Counted from the stretch's first letter, positions 37,331-50,479 are shown. The stretch is 64,000 nt of DNA from Heyndrickxia ginsengihumi (GCF_011008565.1 NZ_JAAIWK010000013.1:1-64000); one strand, 5' to 3'. Numbers and translations: made by a program. The notes: generated by a model from the sequence alone, not told the origin.

Positions 37331-37848
37331 AAAGAATTGTTATCGCAACGGTGTTAAATCAGAGTGGTGTCCTAAATAAAATCACAGGTGTTTTAGCAAA
37401 GAGAAAATTTAATATTGAGAGTATTACTGTTGGTCATACAGAAAATGACGGTATCTCAAGAATGACATTTGTAGTAAATGTCGATGATGATGCGCAAGCA
37501 GAACAGTTGACAAAACAGCTGAACAAATTAATTGACGTGATCAAGGTGCAAGATGTGACAGATCAGGCGATTGTTGCCCGTGAATTAGCGCTTGTTAAAG
37601 TGTTAAGCACAGCGCAAACACGCAGTGAAATTGGTGGGATTGTTGAACCTTTCCGGGCATCTATTATTGATGTAAGCCGTGATAGTGTCACAATTCAAGT
37701 CACAGGTGATAGTGAAAAAGTAGAAGCGCTAATTGATCTATTAAAACCTTATGGTATTAAAGAAATGGTAAGAACGGGGCTGACGGCCTTCCTAAGAGGC
37801 TCCCAAAAACAAGTAACAGACCTTAGTTCTTATTCATTACTAAAATAA
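37327..37848 (+). CDS. ilvH: Acetolactate synthase small (regulatory) subunit
   Basis: This 173-aa subunit binds valine and tunes IlvB. An N-terminal ACT domain ([23 protein letters not shown]) and a second ACT-like C-terminal domain are visible. The start overlaps the ilvB stop by 4 nt, giving coupled 1:1 synthesis. Confidence 0.95.
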   Translation: MKRIVIATVLNQSGVLNKITGVLAKRKFNIESITVGHTENDGISRMTFVVNVDDDAQAEQLTKQLNKLIDVIKVQDVTDQAIVARELALVKVLSTAQTRSEIGGIVEPFRASIIDVSRDSVTIQVTGDSEKVEALIDLLKPYGIKEMVRTGLTAFLRGSQKQVTDLSSYSLLK

Positions 37849-37883
37849 ATATTTTAAATTTTTAATCAAAAAGGAGAAGATGA

Positions 37884-40443
<2,560 letters not shown>

Positions 40444-40485
40444 TAGATTCGTTGATCATTTTTTCTATACAAAGGAGGGAAACAG

Positions 40486-41595
40486 ATGGCAAAAAAAATT
40501 ACCGTTTTACCAGGTGATGGTATCGGTCCTGAAGTAATGGATGGAGCTGTCAAAGTGCTAAAAGCTGTATTCGATCACTTCGGTCATCAATTTGAATTTG
40601 TTGAAGCGCTCATTGGCGGGATTGCTATCGATCTAGAAGGATCTCCACTTCCAACTGCAACATTGCAAAAATGTGCTGAAAGTGATGCGATTCTTCTTGG
40701 CGCTGTCGGTGGACCTAAATGGGATCATAATAAACCTGAATTGCGCCCTGAAAAAGGATTGCTAGGCCTTCGTAAAGAAATGGGCCTATTTGCTAATTTG
40801 CGACCAGTTAAAACATACGAACCGTTAATTTCTGCATCACCTTTGAAACAAGAGGTGATAGGAAATGTTGATTTATTAATTGTTCGAGAATTAACAGGCG
40901 GTCTATATTTTGGAAGACCGAGCGAAAGGCGCGGACAATTCAACGAAGAAGTCGTTGATACGTTACAGTATTCAAAAGCTGAGATTGAAAGAATTGTAGA
41001 AAAGGCATTTCAATTGGCTAGATTACGGAGAAAGAAATTGACATCAGTTGATAAAGCAAATGTGTTAGAATCAAGCCGCATGTGGAGAGAAATTGTGGAT
41101 CAAATGGCATCCAAATATCAAGATGTTGATGTCCAGCATATGCTTGTCGATTCAACAGCGATGCAGTTAATTACGAAGCCAGAACAATTTGATGTCATTG
41201 TAACAGAAAACTTGTTTGGGGATATTTTAAGCGATGAAGCTTCCATCATTACAGGATCATTAGGCATGCTGCCTTCAGCAAGCTTACGGGCTGACGCTTT
41301 TGGAATGTATGAACCTGTTCATGGCTCAGCCCCAGATATTGCAGGACAAGGAAAAGCAAATCCACTCGGTACGATTTTATCTGCTGCAATGATGCTGCGT
41401 TATTCTTTTGGACTTGAAATAGAAGCAAAGCTTATTGAAACATCGGTTGATGACATTTTAAAAGATGGATATTGTACTGGAGATTTACAAATTCCAAATG
41501 GGAACATTTTAAGTACGTCACAAATGACTGAAAAAGTAGTTGAAAAGATCCGTGAAAATCATGCAATAAATGGATTAGCGAAAACTTATCAGTAA
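40486..41595 (+). CDS. leuB: 3-isopropylmalate dehydrogenase
   Basis: This NAD-dependent oxidative decarboxylase of 369 aa follows LeuCD in the pathway. Motifs are [10 protein letters not shown], the substrate-binding RPSERRG, and [14 protein letters not shown], with [16 protein letters not shown] near the end. AAGGAGGGAA precedes the ATG. It lies 42 nt after leuA within the operon. Confidence 0.96.
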   Translation: MAKKITVLPGDGIGPEVMDGAVKVLKAVFDHFGHQFEFVEALIGGIAIDLEGSPLPTATLQKCAESDAILLGAVGGPKWDHNKPELRPEKGLLGLRKEMGLFANLRPVKTYEPLISASPLKQEVIGNVDLLIVRELTGGLYFGRPSERRGQFNEEVVDTLQYSKAEIERIVEKAFQLARLRRKKLTSVDKANVLESSRMWREIVDQMASKYQDVDVQHMLVDSTAMQLITKPEQFDVIVTENLFGDILSDEASIITGSLGMLPSASLRADAFGMYEPVHGSAPDIAGQGKANPLGTILSAAMMLRYSFGLEIEAKLIETSVDDILKDGYCTGDLQIPNGNILSTSQMTEKVVEKIRENHAINGLAKTYQ

Positions 41596-41614
41596 TCAAG
41601 ATTGGAGTGATTAG

Positions 41615-43033
41615 ATGAAGCCGCAAACAATTATTGATAAAATATGGGATCAGCATTTAGTTCTTCATGAAGAGGGAAAACCCGATTTGCTTTATATTGA
41701 TCTTCATCTAGTTCATGAAGTTACATCACCGCAAGCATTCGAAGGTTTAAGAATGAATCAGCGCAAGGTACGAAGACCAGATTTAACGTTCGCAACGGTG
41801 GATCATAATGTTGCGACGACGAAAGATCGAATCTCTTCTGATCCAGTTTCTAAAAAACAGATGTCAACGTTAGAAAAGAATTGCGAATATTTTGGAGTAC
41901 CGCTTGCAGGTATTCATCATCCTGATCAAGGGATCGTACATGTTATTGGTCCAGAACTCGGTTTAACGCAACCTGGTAAAACGATTGTTTGTGGGGATAG
42001 TCATACGTCGACACACGGAGCATTTGGCGCGATTGCATTTGGCATCGGCACAAGTGAGGTTGAACACGTTCTTGCTACTCAAACACTTTGGCAAAAAAGA
42101 CCAAAAACGATGCAAATAAAAATTAATGGGAAGCTTGGTTACGGTGTAACTGCTAAAGATTTAATTTTAGCTATTATTGGGAAATATGGTATTGGCGTCG
42201 GAACTGGCCATATTGTTGAGTATACTGGGGAAGCAATCCGTCACTTATCAATGGAAGAAAGAATGACCGTTTGTAACATGTCTATTGAAGCTGGAGCGAG
42301 GGCAGGTTTGATTAGCCCAGATGAAACGACAATATCTTATCTTCGTGGAAGAAAATATGTTCCGAAAGGTGAAGAGTTTGAGAAAAAGGCAGCCTATTGG
42401 CTTTCATTAGCAAGTGATGAAGGGGCAGAATATGACCGTACACTTGAATTAGATGCTAGTGAAATTGAGCCGCAAGTGACATGGGGAACTAATCCATCTA
42501 TGTGCCTGCCAATTAATAGCACGTTGCCAGTTCCGGCAAATATTGAGGATGAAAATAAAAAACAAGCGGTTGAAAAGGCATTACATTATATGGGATTAGA
42601 AGCCGGACAGCCGATTAGTGATATCGAAATTCAACATGTTTTTATTGGATCATGTACGAATTCACGGATTGCCGATTTAAGAGCAGCAGCCGAAGTTGTG
42701 AAAGGAAAGCATGTACATGATGGTGTAAGAGCATTAATTGTTCCAGGATCACAAAGTGTAAAAGCACAGGCTGAAGAAGAAGGCTTAGATAAAATTTTCA
42801 CGGAAGCAGGATTTGAATGGCGGGAAGCCGGCTGCAGTATGTGCCTTGCTATGAATGATGATATTGTACCTGCTGGAGAGAGATGTGCCTCTACATCGAA
42901 TCGGAATTTCGAAGGTCGCCAAGGGACTGGATCACGTACCCATTTAGTCAGTCCGATCATGGCAGCAGCTGCTGCTATTTATGGGAAGTTTGTAGACGTT
43001 CGGAAACTTGATTCAGTTTTATCTCATCATTAA
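41615..43033 (+). CDS. leuC: 3-isopropylmalate dehydratase large subunit
   Basis: This aconitase-family subunit of 472 aa carries the 4Fe-4S cluster. Cysteine motifs are FIGSCTNSR and CSMCLAMN, with [25 protein letters not shown] in two parts at residues 128-152. It works with LeuD. It starts 19 nt after leuB. Confidence 0.96.
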   Translation: MKPQTIIDKIWDQHLVLHEEGKPDLLYIDLHLVHEVTSPQAFEGLRMNQRKVRRPDLTFATVDHNVATTKDRISSDPVSKKQMSTLEKNCEYFGVPLAGIHHPDQGIVHVIGPELGLTQPGKTIVCGDSHTSTHGAFGAIAFGIGTSEVEHVLATQTLWQKRPKTMQIKINGKLGYGVTAKDLILAIIGKYGIGVGTGHIVEYTGEAIRHLSMEERMTVCNMSIEAGARAGLISPDETTISYLRGRKYVPKGEEFEKKAAYWLSLASDEGAEYDRTLELDASEIEPQVTWGTNPSMCLPINSTLPVPANIEDENKKQAVEKALHYMGLEAGQPISDIEIQHVFIGSCTNSRIADLRAAAEVVKGKHVHDGVRALIVPGSQSVKAQAEEEGLDKIFTEAGFEWREAGCSMCLAMNDDIVPAGERCASTSNRNFEGRQGTGSRTHLVSPIMAAAAAIYGKFVDVRKLDSVLSHH

Positions 43034-43091
43034 AAAGATATATGTTCATGTGCTCCTCAATCGGTACATTTCGTTTCAAGGAGGTTAATAG

Positions 43092-43682
43092 ATGGAAGCG
43101 TTCAAGAAACATACAGGGTTAGTATTTCCTCTAAATCGTACAAATGTTGATACAGATCAAATTATACCGAAGCAGTTTTTGAAAAGAATTGAAAGAAAAG
43201 GATTTGGAGAATGTCTTTTTTACAACTGGAGATTTGATGAAAATGGTGTGAAGAAAGACGACTTTGAATTAAATCATCCTAAATATGAAGGCACTTCAAT
43301 TCTCGTTGCAGGTGATAACTTCGGATGTGGTTCCTCGAGAGAACATGCACCATGGGCACTTTTAGACTATGGATTTAAAGTTATTATTGCACCTAGCTTC
43401 GCAGATATATTTTTTAACAATTGTCTGAAAAACGGAATATTAGCAATTGTTTTACCGGAAAAAGAAGTGTATAGTTTAATAGAGGAAGCAAGTAAACATT
43501 CTTTATATTTAACGGTCGATCTTGAGAATGAAGTCATATTTAGTGAACAATTTCGCATAGAATTTCAAGTAGATCCATATCAAAAAAATATGCTATTAGA
43601 AGGTCTAGATGAGATTGGGTTAACATTGATGCATGAAGAAAAGATCGCGGAATATGAAAAAACCACAACATTAGGAGTGTGA
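43092..43682 (+). CDS. leuD: 3-isopropylmalate dehydratase small subunit
   Basis: This 196-aa swivelling-domain partner of LeuC has the N-terminal NVDTDQIIPKQFL and the substrate loop FGCGSSREHAPWAL. AAGGAGG lies just upstream of the ATG. Its stop overlaps the putative ilvA GTG by 4 nt. Confidence 0.96.
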   Translation: MEAFKKHTGLVFPLNRTNVDTDQIIPKQFLKRIERKGFGECLFYNWRFDENGVKKDDFELNHPKYEGTSILVAGDNFGCGSSREHAPWALLDYGFKVIIAPSFADIFFNNCLKNGILAIVLPEKEVYSLIEEASKHSLYLTVDLENEVIFSEQFRIEFQVDPYQKNMLLEGLDEIGLTLMHEEKIAEYEKTTTLGV

Positions 43683-44689
43683 CGGAACGTGGGGATTACT
43701 TACAAACTAAAGACGTTATAAGTGCATTTGAAAACTTATTACCAATTATTCATAGAACCCCTTTAAATCAATCAAGTACTTTCAATGATATGGCAGGGGC
43801 TCAGTTGTATTTTAAAATGGAAAATTTGCAGCGGACAGGATCGTTTAAAATTAGAGGAGCGTTAAATAAGATAACGAATCTATCTAAGTATGCTAAACGA
43901 AACGGTGTTATTGCGGCATCAGCTGGGAATCACGCTCAAGGCGTTGCTTTTTCGGCCACTAAGCAAGGCATTAAATCAAAAATTTATATGCCGGAAAAAA
44001 CGCCAATGGCAAAAGTAATTGCGACAAAGGCGTACGGGGCAGAAGTCGTATTAACTGGTGAATCATTCCAGGAAGCATATGAGGCAGCAATTGAAGATCA
44101 AAAGATCAGTGGGGCAACATTTATTCATCCGTATGATGATTATGAAGTGATGGCAGGTCAGGGAACAATTGCATTAGAAATGATTCAGCAATGTTCAGAT
44201 CTGAATACAATCGTTGTACCTATTGGTGGTGGCGGACTCATTGCTGGTGTTGCTAGTTTAGTGAAAAATTTCGCCCCGACTATTAAAGTCGTTGGTGTCC
44301 AATCAACAGGTGCTCCTGCTACTTATAATCGATTTAAGGGGCTTGGTAATCATAGATTGGATAATGTAACAGGGATAGCGGATGGTATTCTCGTGAAGGA
44401 AAGTGGGAGACTCACATTTCCACTCATCAACCATTATGTTGATGAGATTGTTACTGTTAGTGATGAAGAAATTGCCTCAGCAATTATCCTCATGCTCGAA
44501 CGGGAGAAAATGTTTGTGGAAGGTGCAGGTGCTGCAGCCTTTGCGGCAATTTTAAGCGGAAAAGTAAATGTAGCTGGTAAACACGTTGGCGTGATCGTCA
44601 GTGGAGGTAATGCAGACATTGAAAAAATTCCATATTTTAAAAGGTTAGCAATGTCAGAAAAGGCTAAGCGAAAAATCGTTTCATTATAA
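43679..44689 (+). CDS. ilvA: Threonine dehydratase, short form without ACT domain
   Basis: This PLP enzyme converts threonine to 2-ketobutyrate, the entry step to isoleucine. The 336 aa have the PLP lysine in TGSFKIRGA, AASAGNHAQGVA, and the glycine loop PIGGGGLIAG. Biosynthetic Bacillus IlvA is about 420 aa with a C-terminal ACT-like domain; here that domain is missing, as in TdcB-type enzymes. Feedback inhibition by isoleucine may therefore be weak. The GTG start overlaps leuD. A hairpin at 44697 ends the operon. Confidence 0.9.
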   Translation: MTERGDYLQTKDVISAFENLLPIIHRTPLNQSSTFNDMAGAQLYFKMENLQRTGSFKIRGALNKITNLSKYAKRNGVIAASAGNHAQGVAFSATKQGIKSKIYMPEKTPMAKVIATKAYGAEVVLTGESFQEAYEAAIEDQKISGATFIHPYDDYEVMAGQGTIALEMIQQCSDLNTIVVPIGGGGLIAGVASLVKNFAPTIKVVGVQSTGAPATYNRFKGLGNHRLDNVTGIADGILVKESGRLTFPLINHYVDEIVTVSDEEIASAIILMLEREKMFVEGAGAAAFAAILSGKVNVAGKHVGVIVSGGNADIEKIPYFKRLAMSEKAKRKIVSL

Positions 44690-44696
44690 GCACTTA

Positions 44697-44776
44697 AAAG
44701 GACCTGGCATCACATTATACATATATAAGGAGATTCTTGTATATGGCGGTGTGATGTCCGGCCCTTTATTAATTAG
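44697..44776 (+). terminator. Terminator of the ilv-leu operon
   Basis: GGCATCACA (44705-44713) pairs with TGTGATGTC (44751-44759), reinforced by AAGG/CCCTT on the outside and TATACATATA/TATATGG inside. The T run is weak (TTTATTAATT). Confidence 0.55.
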
Positions 44777-44847
44777 CTGAACACTCGAAAAAATCAATGA
44801 TTTTGAAGGCGTATTTTGATACACTAATAGAGTAAAGGGGTGAAAAA

Positions 44848-45975
44848 ATGGTTAAAACAATATTATTTGATGTTGATGGTGTTTTATTAAGTGAAGAAAG
44901 ATATTTTGATGCTTCTGGATTAACTGTTTGGGAAATTATACATAGTGATCATTATTTAGGGTTGGCTCCTGATCAATTCAAGACAGTCTATCGTGATGAG
45001 GAAATTAATAGAATTAGGGAGCAAGTTTTCGTTCAAGATGAAGTACTTAAACTTCTGAAGTCTAGAGGATTAAATGCAAATTGGGATATGATTTATTTAA
45101 CATTAAGCGATCAGCTTATCCATCTTTTAACTCAAATTAAAGAGGATGAAGCGGATCAAATTGAAAAATGGTTAACTGCTGAAATCAATTATGATACGAT
45201 TGCAGAAATGAAAGCCGTTTTTTCAAAGTATGAATTAACATTGGATTTCACAATGTTCCTTGAAGATTTTAAACATACAACAGAAACGAAGCAGGGATTA
45301 TTAAAAGTATTAGATAACATTGTATTTGACAAATTAGGCGTTAAAACAGATATTTTTAGTAGAAAAGGTGCATTATGGTCGGTTGGTGAACATGCCTCAC
45401 AAGAATGGTATGTCGGCGATAAATATATTTTATCTTCTACTGGGAAACCATCTGTTCAGCCGGGAAAAAAAGGTTTTCTGGAGGAGGAAATTCCTTTAGC
45501 AAAACCAGAAGAAATTAAAGCGTTATTCTCAAATATCAGATCAAAAGGAATTGCACTTGGGGTTGGGACAGGCAGACCTCAGTTAGAAACATTTGGACCT
45601 TTTAAAGCTTTAGGATGGTTAGAATTTTTCCAAGAGAATCATATTGCTACAGCGGACGAAGTACTAAAGGCTGAAACAGAGCTTCAAAGTGATCTGCCAT
45701 TAGCAAAGCCAAATCCTTTTACATATTTATTGTCTTTAAAAGGGACTGAAACATCGGCTCAAGAAATTGTTCATACAGAGCTTCCACTTAAAAATGGGAA
45801 AGACATATTAATCGTTGGAGATTCTTTAGCAGATTTATTAGCGGCGCAAAAGATGGGCTGTCTTTTTGCTGGTATTCTAACAGGATTATCAGGTCAGGAA
45901 GCAAGAGCGGAATTTGAAGAGCATGGTGCAGATTATATATTAGATTCTGTATTAGATGTACAAACAATCATTTAA
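44848..45975 (+). CDS. HAD-superfamily hydrolase
   Basis: This 375-aa phosphatase has motif I DVDGVLLSE at residues 8-16, motif II in GVGTGRP, a conserved lysine in LAKPNPF and motif IV GDSLADLLAA. A large helical cap (about residues 20-220) makes it longer than phosphoglycolate phosphatases. AAGGGGTG precedes the ATG. It is a single gene with a terminator at 46005. The substrate is unknown. Confidence 0.82.
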   Translation: MVKTILFDVDGVLLSEERYFDASGLTVWEIIHSDHYLGLAPDQFKTVYRDEEINRIREQVFVQDEVLKLLKSRGLNANWDMIYLTLSDQLIHLLTQIKEDEADQIEKWLTAEINYDTIAEMKAVFSKYELTLDFTMFLEDFKHTTETKQGLLKVLDNIVFDKLGVKTDIFSRKGALWSVGEHASQEWYVGDKYILSSTGKPSVQPGKKGFLEEEIPLAKPEEIKALFSNIRSKGIALGVGTGRPQLETFGPFKALGWLEFFQENHIATADEVLKAETELQSDLPLAKPNPFTYLLSLKGTETSAQEIVHTELPLKNGKDILIVGDSLADLLAAQKMGCLFAGILTGLSGQEARAEFEEHGADYILDSVLDVQTII

Positions 45976-46004
45976 TGTATTAATATTGGTCAATTACTAT
46001 ATTC

Positions 46005-46040
46005 GCATAGGCCCATATTGAACAGGGCTTATGCATTTTT
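46005..46040 (+). terminator. Terminator of the HAD gene
   Basis: GCATAGGCCC pairs with GGGCTTATGC (one G-T pair), followed by ATTTTTATT. Confidence 0.85.
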
Positions 46041-46169
46041 ATTATTTAAAGAGAATCTAACATCAATCATTGAATTGATAAAAATAATGTTAGGTTTTAT
46101 CACATGGTTGTTATTGTTAAATAATAAATGCCTCTATAAAAGAATGATAAATTAGAATAAAATAAATTA

Positions 46170-46199
46170 TTGACTTTATCTGAATATTATTGTAATATT
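46170..46199 (+). promoter_or_regulatory. Promoter and palindrome before the short ORF and EIIC gene
   Basis: TTGACT (46170-46175) and TAATAT (46193-46198) are spaced 17 bp. The perfect inverted repeat AATATTA-TTG-TAATATT (46183-46199) covers the -10 and is a likely repressor site. Confidence 0.72.
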
Positions 46200-46228
46200 A
46201 CAACATCAACAAAAAGGAGTTCAAGAAA

Positions 46229-46261
46229 ATGGGAAAAATGGTCCACATTTGGATTGTATGA
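46229..46261 (+). CDS. Short leader ORF, 10 codons
   Basis: ATG after AAAAAGGAG with 9-nt spacing encodes MGKMVHIWIV and stops at TGA. It begins about 25 nt after the predicted transcript start and ends 93 nt before the EIIC gene. Signals this good suggest it is translated. It may be a leader peptide or the stump of a lost gene. Confidence 0.5.
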   Translation: MGKMVHIWIV

Positions 46262-46354
46262 GCAGATAAAAGCACTTTTATATTATTATCGTTTTTTATT
46301 TAAGTATAAAAGACAGAAAATTTAAATATTTTACAAAAAAGAGGGGAATTCATA

Positions 46355-47383
46355 ATGAAACAGGCAACGAAGGATTACCTTATTGAACGTATGTATAAAG
46401 CATCGATCGGTGCATCGAATGCAGTATTGGTGACTTTGGGGATTGGTCTATTATTTGAGACGTTTGGCAAGTTTTTAGGATGGGCTGGTTTTCTAACGAT
46501 TGGAGCTGCAACAAAATCATTGCTTGCCCCCGCAATCGGAGCAGGGATTGCTTATCAGCTAGGAGGAAATACATTAATCATTTTTAGTGCAATGGCCTGC
46601 AGTGCAATTGGAGGAAATGCCATTCATCAAACATCTGATGGGCTCATTACCCTTGTTACTGGACAACCAGTCAGTGCTGTGTTAGCGGCTCTTGTGGCAA
46701 CATGGGTAGGAAAACGTGTTGCTGGTCGGACAAAATTAGATATGATGGCAATTCCATTTGCTGCTGTCCTTGTTGGAGGAGTTGCAGGTGTTGGGCTAGC
46801 AGCAGTAACAACACCATTGCTGCAATGGATTAGCGGACAAATTACAGCTTCTGTAGATGGCAGTCCATTACTGGGATCAATGGTTGTTTCCCTTGTTTGG
46901 AGCATTTTGTTAATGACACCCGCTTCATCTGCTGCACTTGCAATTGCACTGCAACTTGATCCTGTTTCGAGCGCAGCTGCATTAATTGGATGTACTGTCC
47001 AATTCGTTGGGTTTACAGCGATGTCGTTTAAACAAAATGACCTCGGTGCAAATATTGCACAATCACTTATTACACCAAAGGTACAGTTTCCTAATTTAGT
47101 GAAAAATCCGCGACTTGTGATTCCGCCATTTATTTCGTCTATTATTTGTGCGCCAATCGCAACGATGGCTTTCCATTTTAAAGTTTCGTATGAACTTGCA
47201 GGACTCGGCCTTAATTCTTTAATTGCGCCACTTAATATTGTTGCAAATCAAGGATTAACGGGATTACTTATATACATTGCAACTGGAGTTGTGCTGCCAA
47301 TCATCATTACTTTAGGAATCTATCATTTTATTAAACTACTTGGTTGGGCAAAAAGAGGAGATTTACAAATGGAAGTACAATAG
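46355..47383 (+). CDS. PTS EIIC-like membrane transporter
   Basis: This 342-aa integral membrane protein has nine or ten hydrophobic segments. It resembles the EIIC_2/PfoR-type group of PTS permease-like proteins, which often occur without EIIA or EIIB, as here. Repeated glycine/alanine-rich helices such as LLAPAIGAGIAYQLGG and ALAIALQLDPVSSAAALIG are typical. AGAGGGGAA precedes the ATG. The leader carries a good promoter, a palindrome and a ten-codon ORF. The substrate is unknown. Confidence 0.8.
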   Translation: MKQATKDYLIERMYKASIGASNAVLVTLGIGLLFETFGKFLGWAGFLTIGAATKSLLAPAIGAGIAYQLGGNTLIIFSAMACSAIGGNAIHQTSDGLITLVTGQPVSAVLAALVATWVGKRVAGRTKLDMMAIPFAAVLVGGVAGVGLAAVTTPLLQWISGQITASVDGSPLLGSMVVSLVWSILLMTPASSAALAIALQLDPVSSAAALIGCTVQFVGFTAMSFKQNDLGANIAQSLITPKVQFPNLVKNPRLVIPPFISSIICAPIATMAFHFKVSYELAGLGLNSLIAPLNIVANQGLTGLLIYIATGVVLPIIITLGIYHFIKLLGWAKRGDLQMEVQ

Positions 47384-47401
47384 CATATTTTAGTTTAAGG
47401 G

Positions 47402-47465
47402 GACTAATAATCATTAGGATCAAGGGGCTAACGCTTCTATCCAGATGATTATTAGTCTTTTTTTT
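47402..47465 (+). terminator. Terminator of the EIIC gene
   Basis: GACTAATAATCAT pairs perfectly with ATGATTATTAGTC, followed by eight T's. Confidence 0.92.
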
Positions 47466-47561
47466 ACTGCTGAACATTCTATCATCATTGCTCTTTTTAC
47501 TTTCGTTTCATCTTAAATAAGGATGCTTACGGGCCGCCTGCGGAAATCACCGTCCATATAT

Positions 47562-47595
47562 AAAAAAGCATTCGATACAATGCTCGAATGCTTTT
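47562..47595 (-). terminator. Terminator of the serine operon
   Basis: AAGCATTCGA pairs with TCGAATGCTT (47562-47595). Read on the minus strand it ends in TTTTTTA just past the serA stop. Confidence 0.88.
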
Positions 47596-47636
47596 CTCTA
47601 TCAATTATGAATATGAGTTCGATAAACGATTATTGA

Positions 47637-49262
47637 CTATACTTCAATAAAGGGGGAGTCCTGAAAGTTATAACCCGTTGTTAATTCTAATGTTTGGATA
47701 TCTTTCATTCCAATCAATGATTTAATGTTGTCAGCAACATTTTGCTCGATTTTTTTATCAAGTGTAAGAACCATGATGGCCTCGCCACCAATTTCTTTCC
47801 TTCCCACTTGCATTGTACCGATATTCGTATCATTTTTCCCTAAAATGGAACCTACTTGACCAATCATCCCAGGAATATCTTGGTGTTTAATATATAGTAA
47901 ATGCTGCTCAGGGCGAACATCAATACGATATTCGTTTAATTTAACAATGCGGGCACCGAAACCATTAATGATGGCAGCACCGACTTTGATTTCTTTGCTA
48001 TGTTTATGCAATGTAAGCTCTAAATAGTTTGAGAATCCTTTGTTTTTAGCATTCTTTTGAATATTGTAAGTTAAACCTTGTTCCTTCAATAAATGAATGG
48101 CGTTTACTAAGTTTACGCTCTCGCCAAGATGGTAAGTTAAAATGCCTTTTATAATAGTTCTTGTTAATAAACTTGTGTCCTCTTCTATTAATTCCCCAGC
48201 ATAGGTGATGTCAATTTTTTCAGGTGCATCGTTTAATAATTGGATACCGATCTGTGCCACTTGTTCACCGAGCATTAAATAAGGCTCCATACGTCCTTGA
48301 ACTTCCCCGCTTGTTTGCGGCATGTTAATCGCATTACGAATCGATTGAGATTCAAAAATATTGATGATTTCTTCACTAACATCGATCGCTACTCGTATTT
48401 GAGCTTCTTGTGTTGACGCACCTAGATGGGGAGTTACAATGACATTTGCTTGTTTTAATAAGCCTTCGGTAATTTTTGGCTCATTTTCAAATACATCAAG
48501 TGCAGCGCCTGCCACGTGTCCCGAATGTAAAGCAGCAAGTAGGGCGTGTTCATCGATTAAACCACCGCGTGCACAATTCACGAGGCGAACACTTTTTTTT
48601 GTTTTTGCTAAAAATGCTTCATTAATAAGATGTTTTGTATCTTTAATTAATGGTGTATGAACAGTAATAAAATCAGAGGCTGCAGCGATTTCATTTAATG
48701 TTGCTTTTTTAATGCCTAATTTGCTGGCGCGTTCTTCTGTTAAGTATGGATCATATCCTAAAATAGTCATTTTAAAAGCTTGAGCCCGTTTTGCAACCTC
48801 GGTTCCGATTTTTCCCATTCCGATGACGCCTAATGTTTTTTGGTAAAGCTCTACGCCCTTAAATTTGTCACGTTCCCAAAGACCATTTGTTGTTGACTGA
48901 TGGGCCTGTGGAATATTTCTTGAAAGTGACAGCATCATTGCTAAAGTATGTTCAGTTGCTGAAATTGTATTTCCTCCTGGAGAATTGACAACAATGATAC
49001 CTTTTCGTGTTGCCGCATCAACGTCAATATTATCAACGCCTACTCCAGCACGGGCAATTACTTTTAAATTTGCAGCATGTTCAATGATTTCTTTTGTTAC
49101 TTTCGTTTGGTTCCTTACAATCAAGGCATCGTATTGATGAATGATTTCTTTTATTTCCTTAGGTGGTAGCTCCGTATTTTTATCGACAGTAAAATGTTCA
49201 TGCTCATATAATTTCGTAAGTCCTTCGTCATTTACATTGTCGGTAACGAGCACTTTATACAT
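47637..49262 (-). CDS. serA: D-3-phosphoglycerate dehydrogenase
   Basis: SerA starts serine synthesis by oxidising 3-phosphoglycerate with NAD. The 541 aa hold the two-part hydroxyacid dehydrogenase domain (GMGKIGTEVAKRAQ; catalytic R in NCARGGLID; H in VTPHLGAST), an allosteric substrate-binding domain and a C-terminal ACT domain (IPGMIGQVGSILG). AGGAGG lies 11 nt before the ATG. It overlaps the aminotransferase gene by 8 nt and shares its Ser T-box. Confidence 0.95.
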   Translation of the reverse strand: MYKVLVTDNVNDEGLTKLYEHEHFTVDKNTELPPKEIKEIIHQYDALIVRNQTKVTKEIIEHAANLKVIARAGVGVDNIDVDAATRKGIIVVNSPGGNTISATEHTLAMMLSLSRNIPQAHQSTTNGLWERDKFKGVELYQKTLGVIGMGKIGTEVAKRAQAFKMTILGYDPYLTEERASKLGIKKATLNEIAAASDFITVHTPLIKDTKHLINEAFLAKTKKSVRLVNCARGGLIDEHALLAALHSGHVAGAALDVFENEPKITEGLLKQANVIVTPHLGASTQEAQIRVAIDVSEEIINIFESQSIRNAINMPQTSGEVQGRMEPYLMLGEQVAQIGIQLLNDAPEKIDITYAGELIEEDTSLLTRTIIKGILTYHLGESVNLVNAIHLLKEQGLTYNIQKNAKNKGFSNYLELTLHKHSKEIKVGAAIINGFGARIVKLNEYRIDVRPEQHLLYIKHQDIPGMIGQVGSILGKNDTNIGTMQVGRKEIGGEAIMVLTLDKKIEQNVADNIKSLIGMKDIQTLELTTGYNFQDSPFIEV

Positions 49263-50415
49263 GTTTTTTCCATACCTCCTGTGCGGTTTTAACAGCTAGA
49301 CCAAACACATCTTTTTCGTATAAAGCATTTACAGCAAATTCAAGTGCTGTTAAATATTGAATAACATCAAATGGTGTGCAATATCCCATATGCCCGATTC
49401 TAAAGATTTCACCTTTTAACTGTTTTTGACCGCTTGCAATTGTCATTGAGAAATGTTCTTGTAAATAATTTTTAATGGCGTTTGCTTGCCCATCTTCAGG
49501 TCTAATTGATGTAACAGTAGGGGAAGCATCGGCATCTTTTTCGACAAATAGTGGAAGTTCTAATGCTTGAACGCCAGCACGAGTCATATCTCTCATTACT
49601 GCATGACGTTTGATCACTTGCTCAAATCCTTCTTCTTCAATCATTTGACAAACTTCATTCGCACCGTAAATAAGGGAAACAGGCGGAGTGAATGGTGTTG
49701 TTGTTTGTTCATCATAAGATTGAATATAACGATTTAAATCAAGATAGAAGCGTTTGGATGTTCCATTTTTAATCGCCTCTTTACCGCGTTGATTAACTGC
49801 AATGAAAGCAAGGCCTGGTGGAAGCATTAATGCCTTTTGTGAACCAGAGACTAGAATATCAATTTGATATTCTTCCATATTCACAGGGACACCGCCAATA
49901 CAGCTAACACCGTCGACGATAAATAGAGCATCACTTATGCGTTTTGTCACTTCGCCAAGTTCCTTAATAGGATTTAAGACAGCTGTTGAAGTTTCACAAT
50001 AAGTAGCAAATACAGCTTTAATCGGCTGATTTACTGTTTTTAAATAGTCTTCTAGCTCTTCAGGTTGGCAAGTTTTTCCCCATGTTATGTTTAAACGGTG
50101 GACTTCAGCGCCATATGCTTCACAAATTGAAGCGAATCGTTCGCCAAAAACTCCTGTGACAACAACGACTACATGATCACCTTCGTTAATAACATTGCAC
50201 ACTGCGCTTTCTAAAGCAGAAGTTCCACTGCCCGCTACAATAATAACAGGCTCCTTTGTACCAAAAACAGGCTGAAGTCTTGTCGCAACCTCTTCAAGAT
50301 TTTTAGAGAAAACTTTGCTGCGATGGGCTACCATCGGCTGACTCATAGCTTTTTGAACTCGTTCTGGAATTGGTGTTGGACCAGGTGTAAATAAAGAATC
50401 TTTACAAAATAGCAT
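49255..50415 (-). CDS. Class V aminotransferase acting in serine synthesis
   Basis: This 386-aa PLP enzyme resembles alanine-glyoxylate/serine-pyruvate aminotransferases, not the usual Bacillus SerC of about 360 aa. Motifs are the N-terminal FTPGPTPIPERV, the PLP aspartate in IVDGVSCIGG and the PLP lysine in SGSQKALMLPPG. The ATG at 50415 lies 9 nt after AAAGG; an ATG at 50424 abuts that site. It is first in an operon with serA under a Ser T-box, so it probably does the phosphoserine aminotransferase step. No serB is adjacent. Confidence 0.86.
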   Translation of the reverse strand: MLFCKDSLFTPGPTPIPERVQKAMSQPMVAHRSKVFSKNLEEVATRLQPVFGTKEPVIIVAGSGTSALESAVCNVINEGDHVVVVVTGVFGERFASICEAYGAEVHRLNITWGKTCQPEELEDYLKTVNQPIKAVFATYCETSTAVLNPIKELGEVTKRISDALFIVDGVSCIGGVPVNMEEYQIDILVSGSQKALMLPPGLAFIAVNQRGKEAIKNGTSKRFYLDLNRYIQSYDEQTTTPFTPPVSLIYGANEVCQMIEEEGFEQVIKRHAVMRDMTRAGVQALELPLFVEKDADASPTVTSIRPEDGQANAIKNYLQEHFSMTIASGQKQLKGEIFRIGHMGYCTPFDVIQYLTALEFAVNALYEKDVFGLAVKTAQEVWKKHV

Positions 50416-50479
50416 TTTGTTCATCCTTTCACTTTTGAAAAAATAGAATGTATAGAACGGGTTATAATGCCGTCCATAA

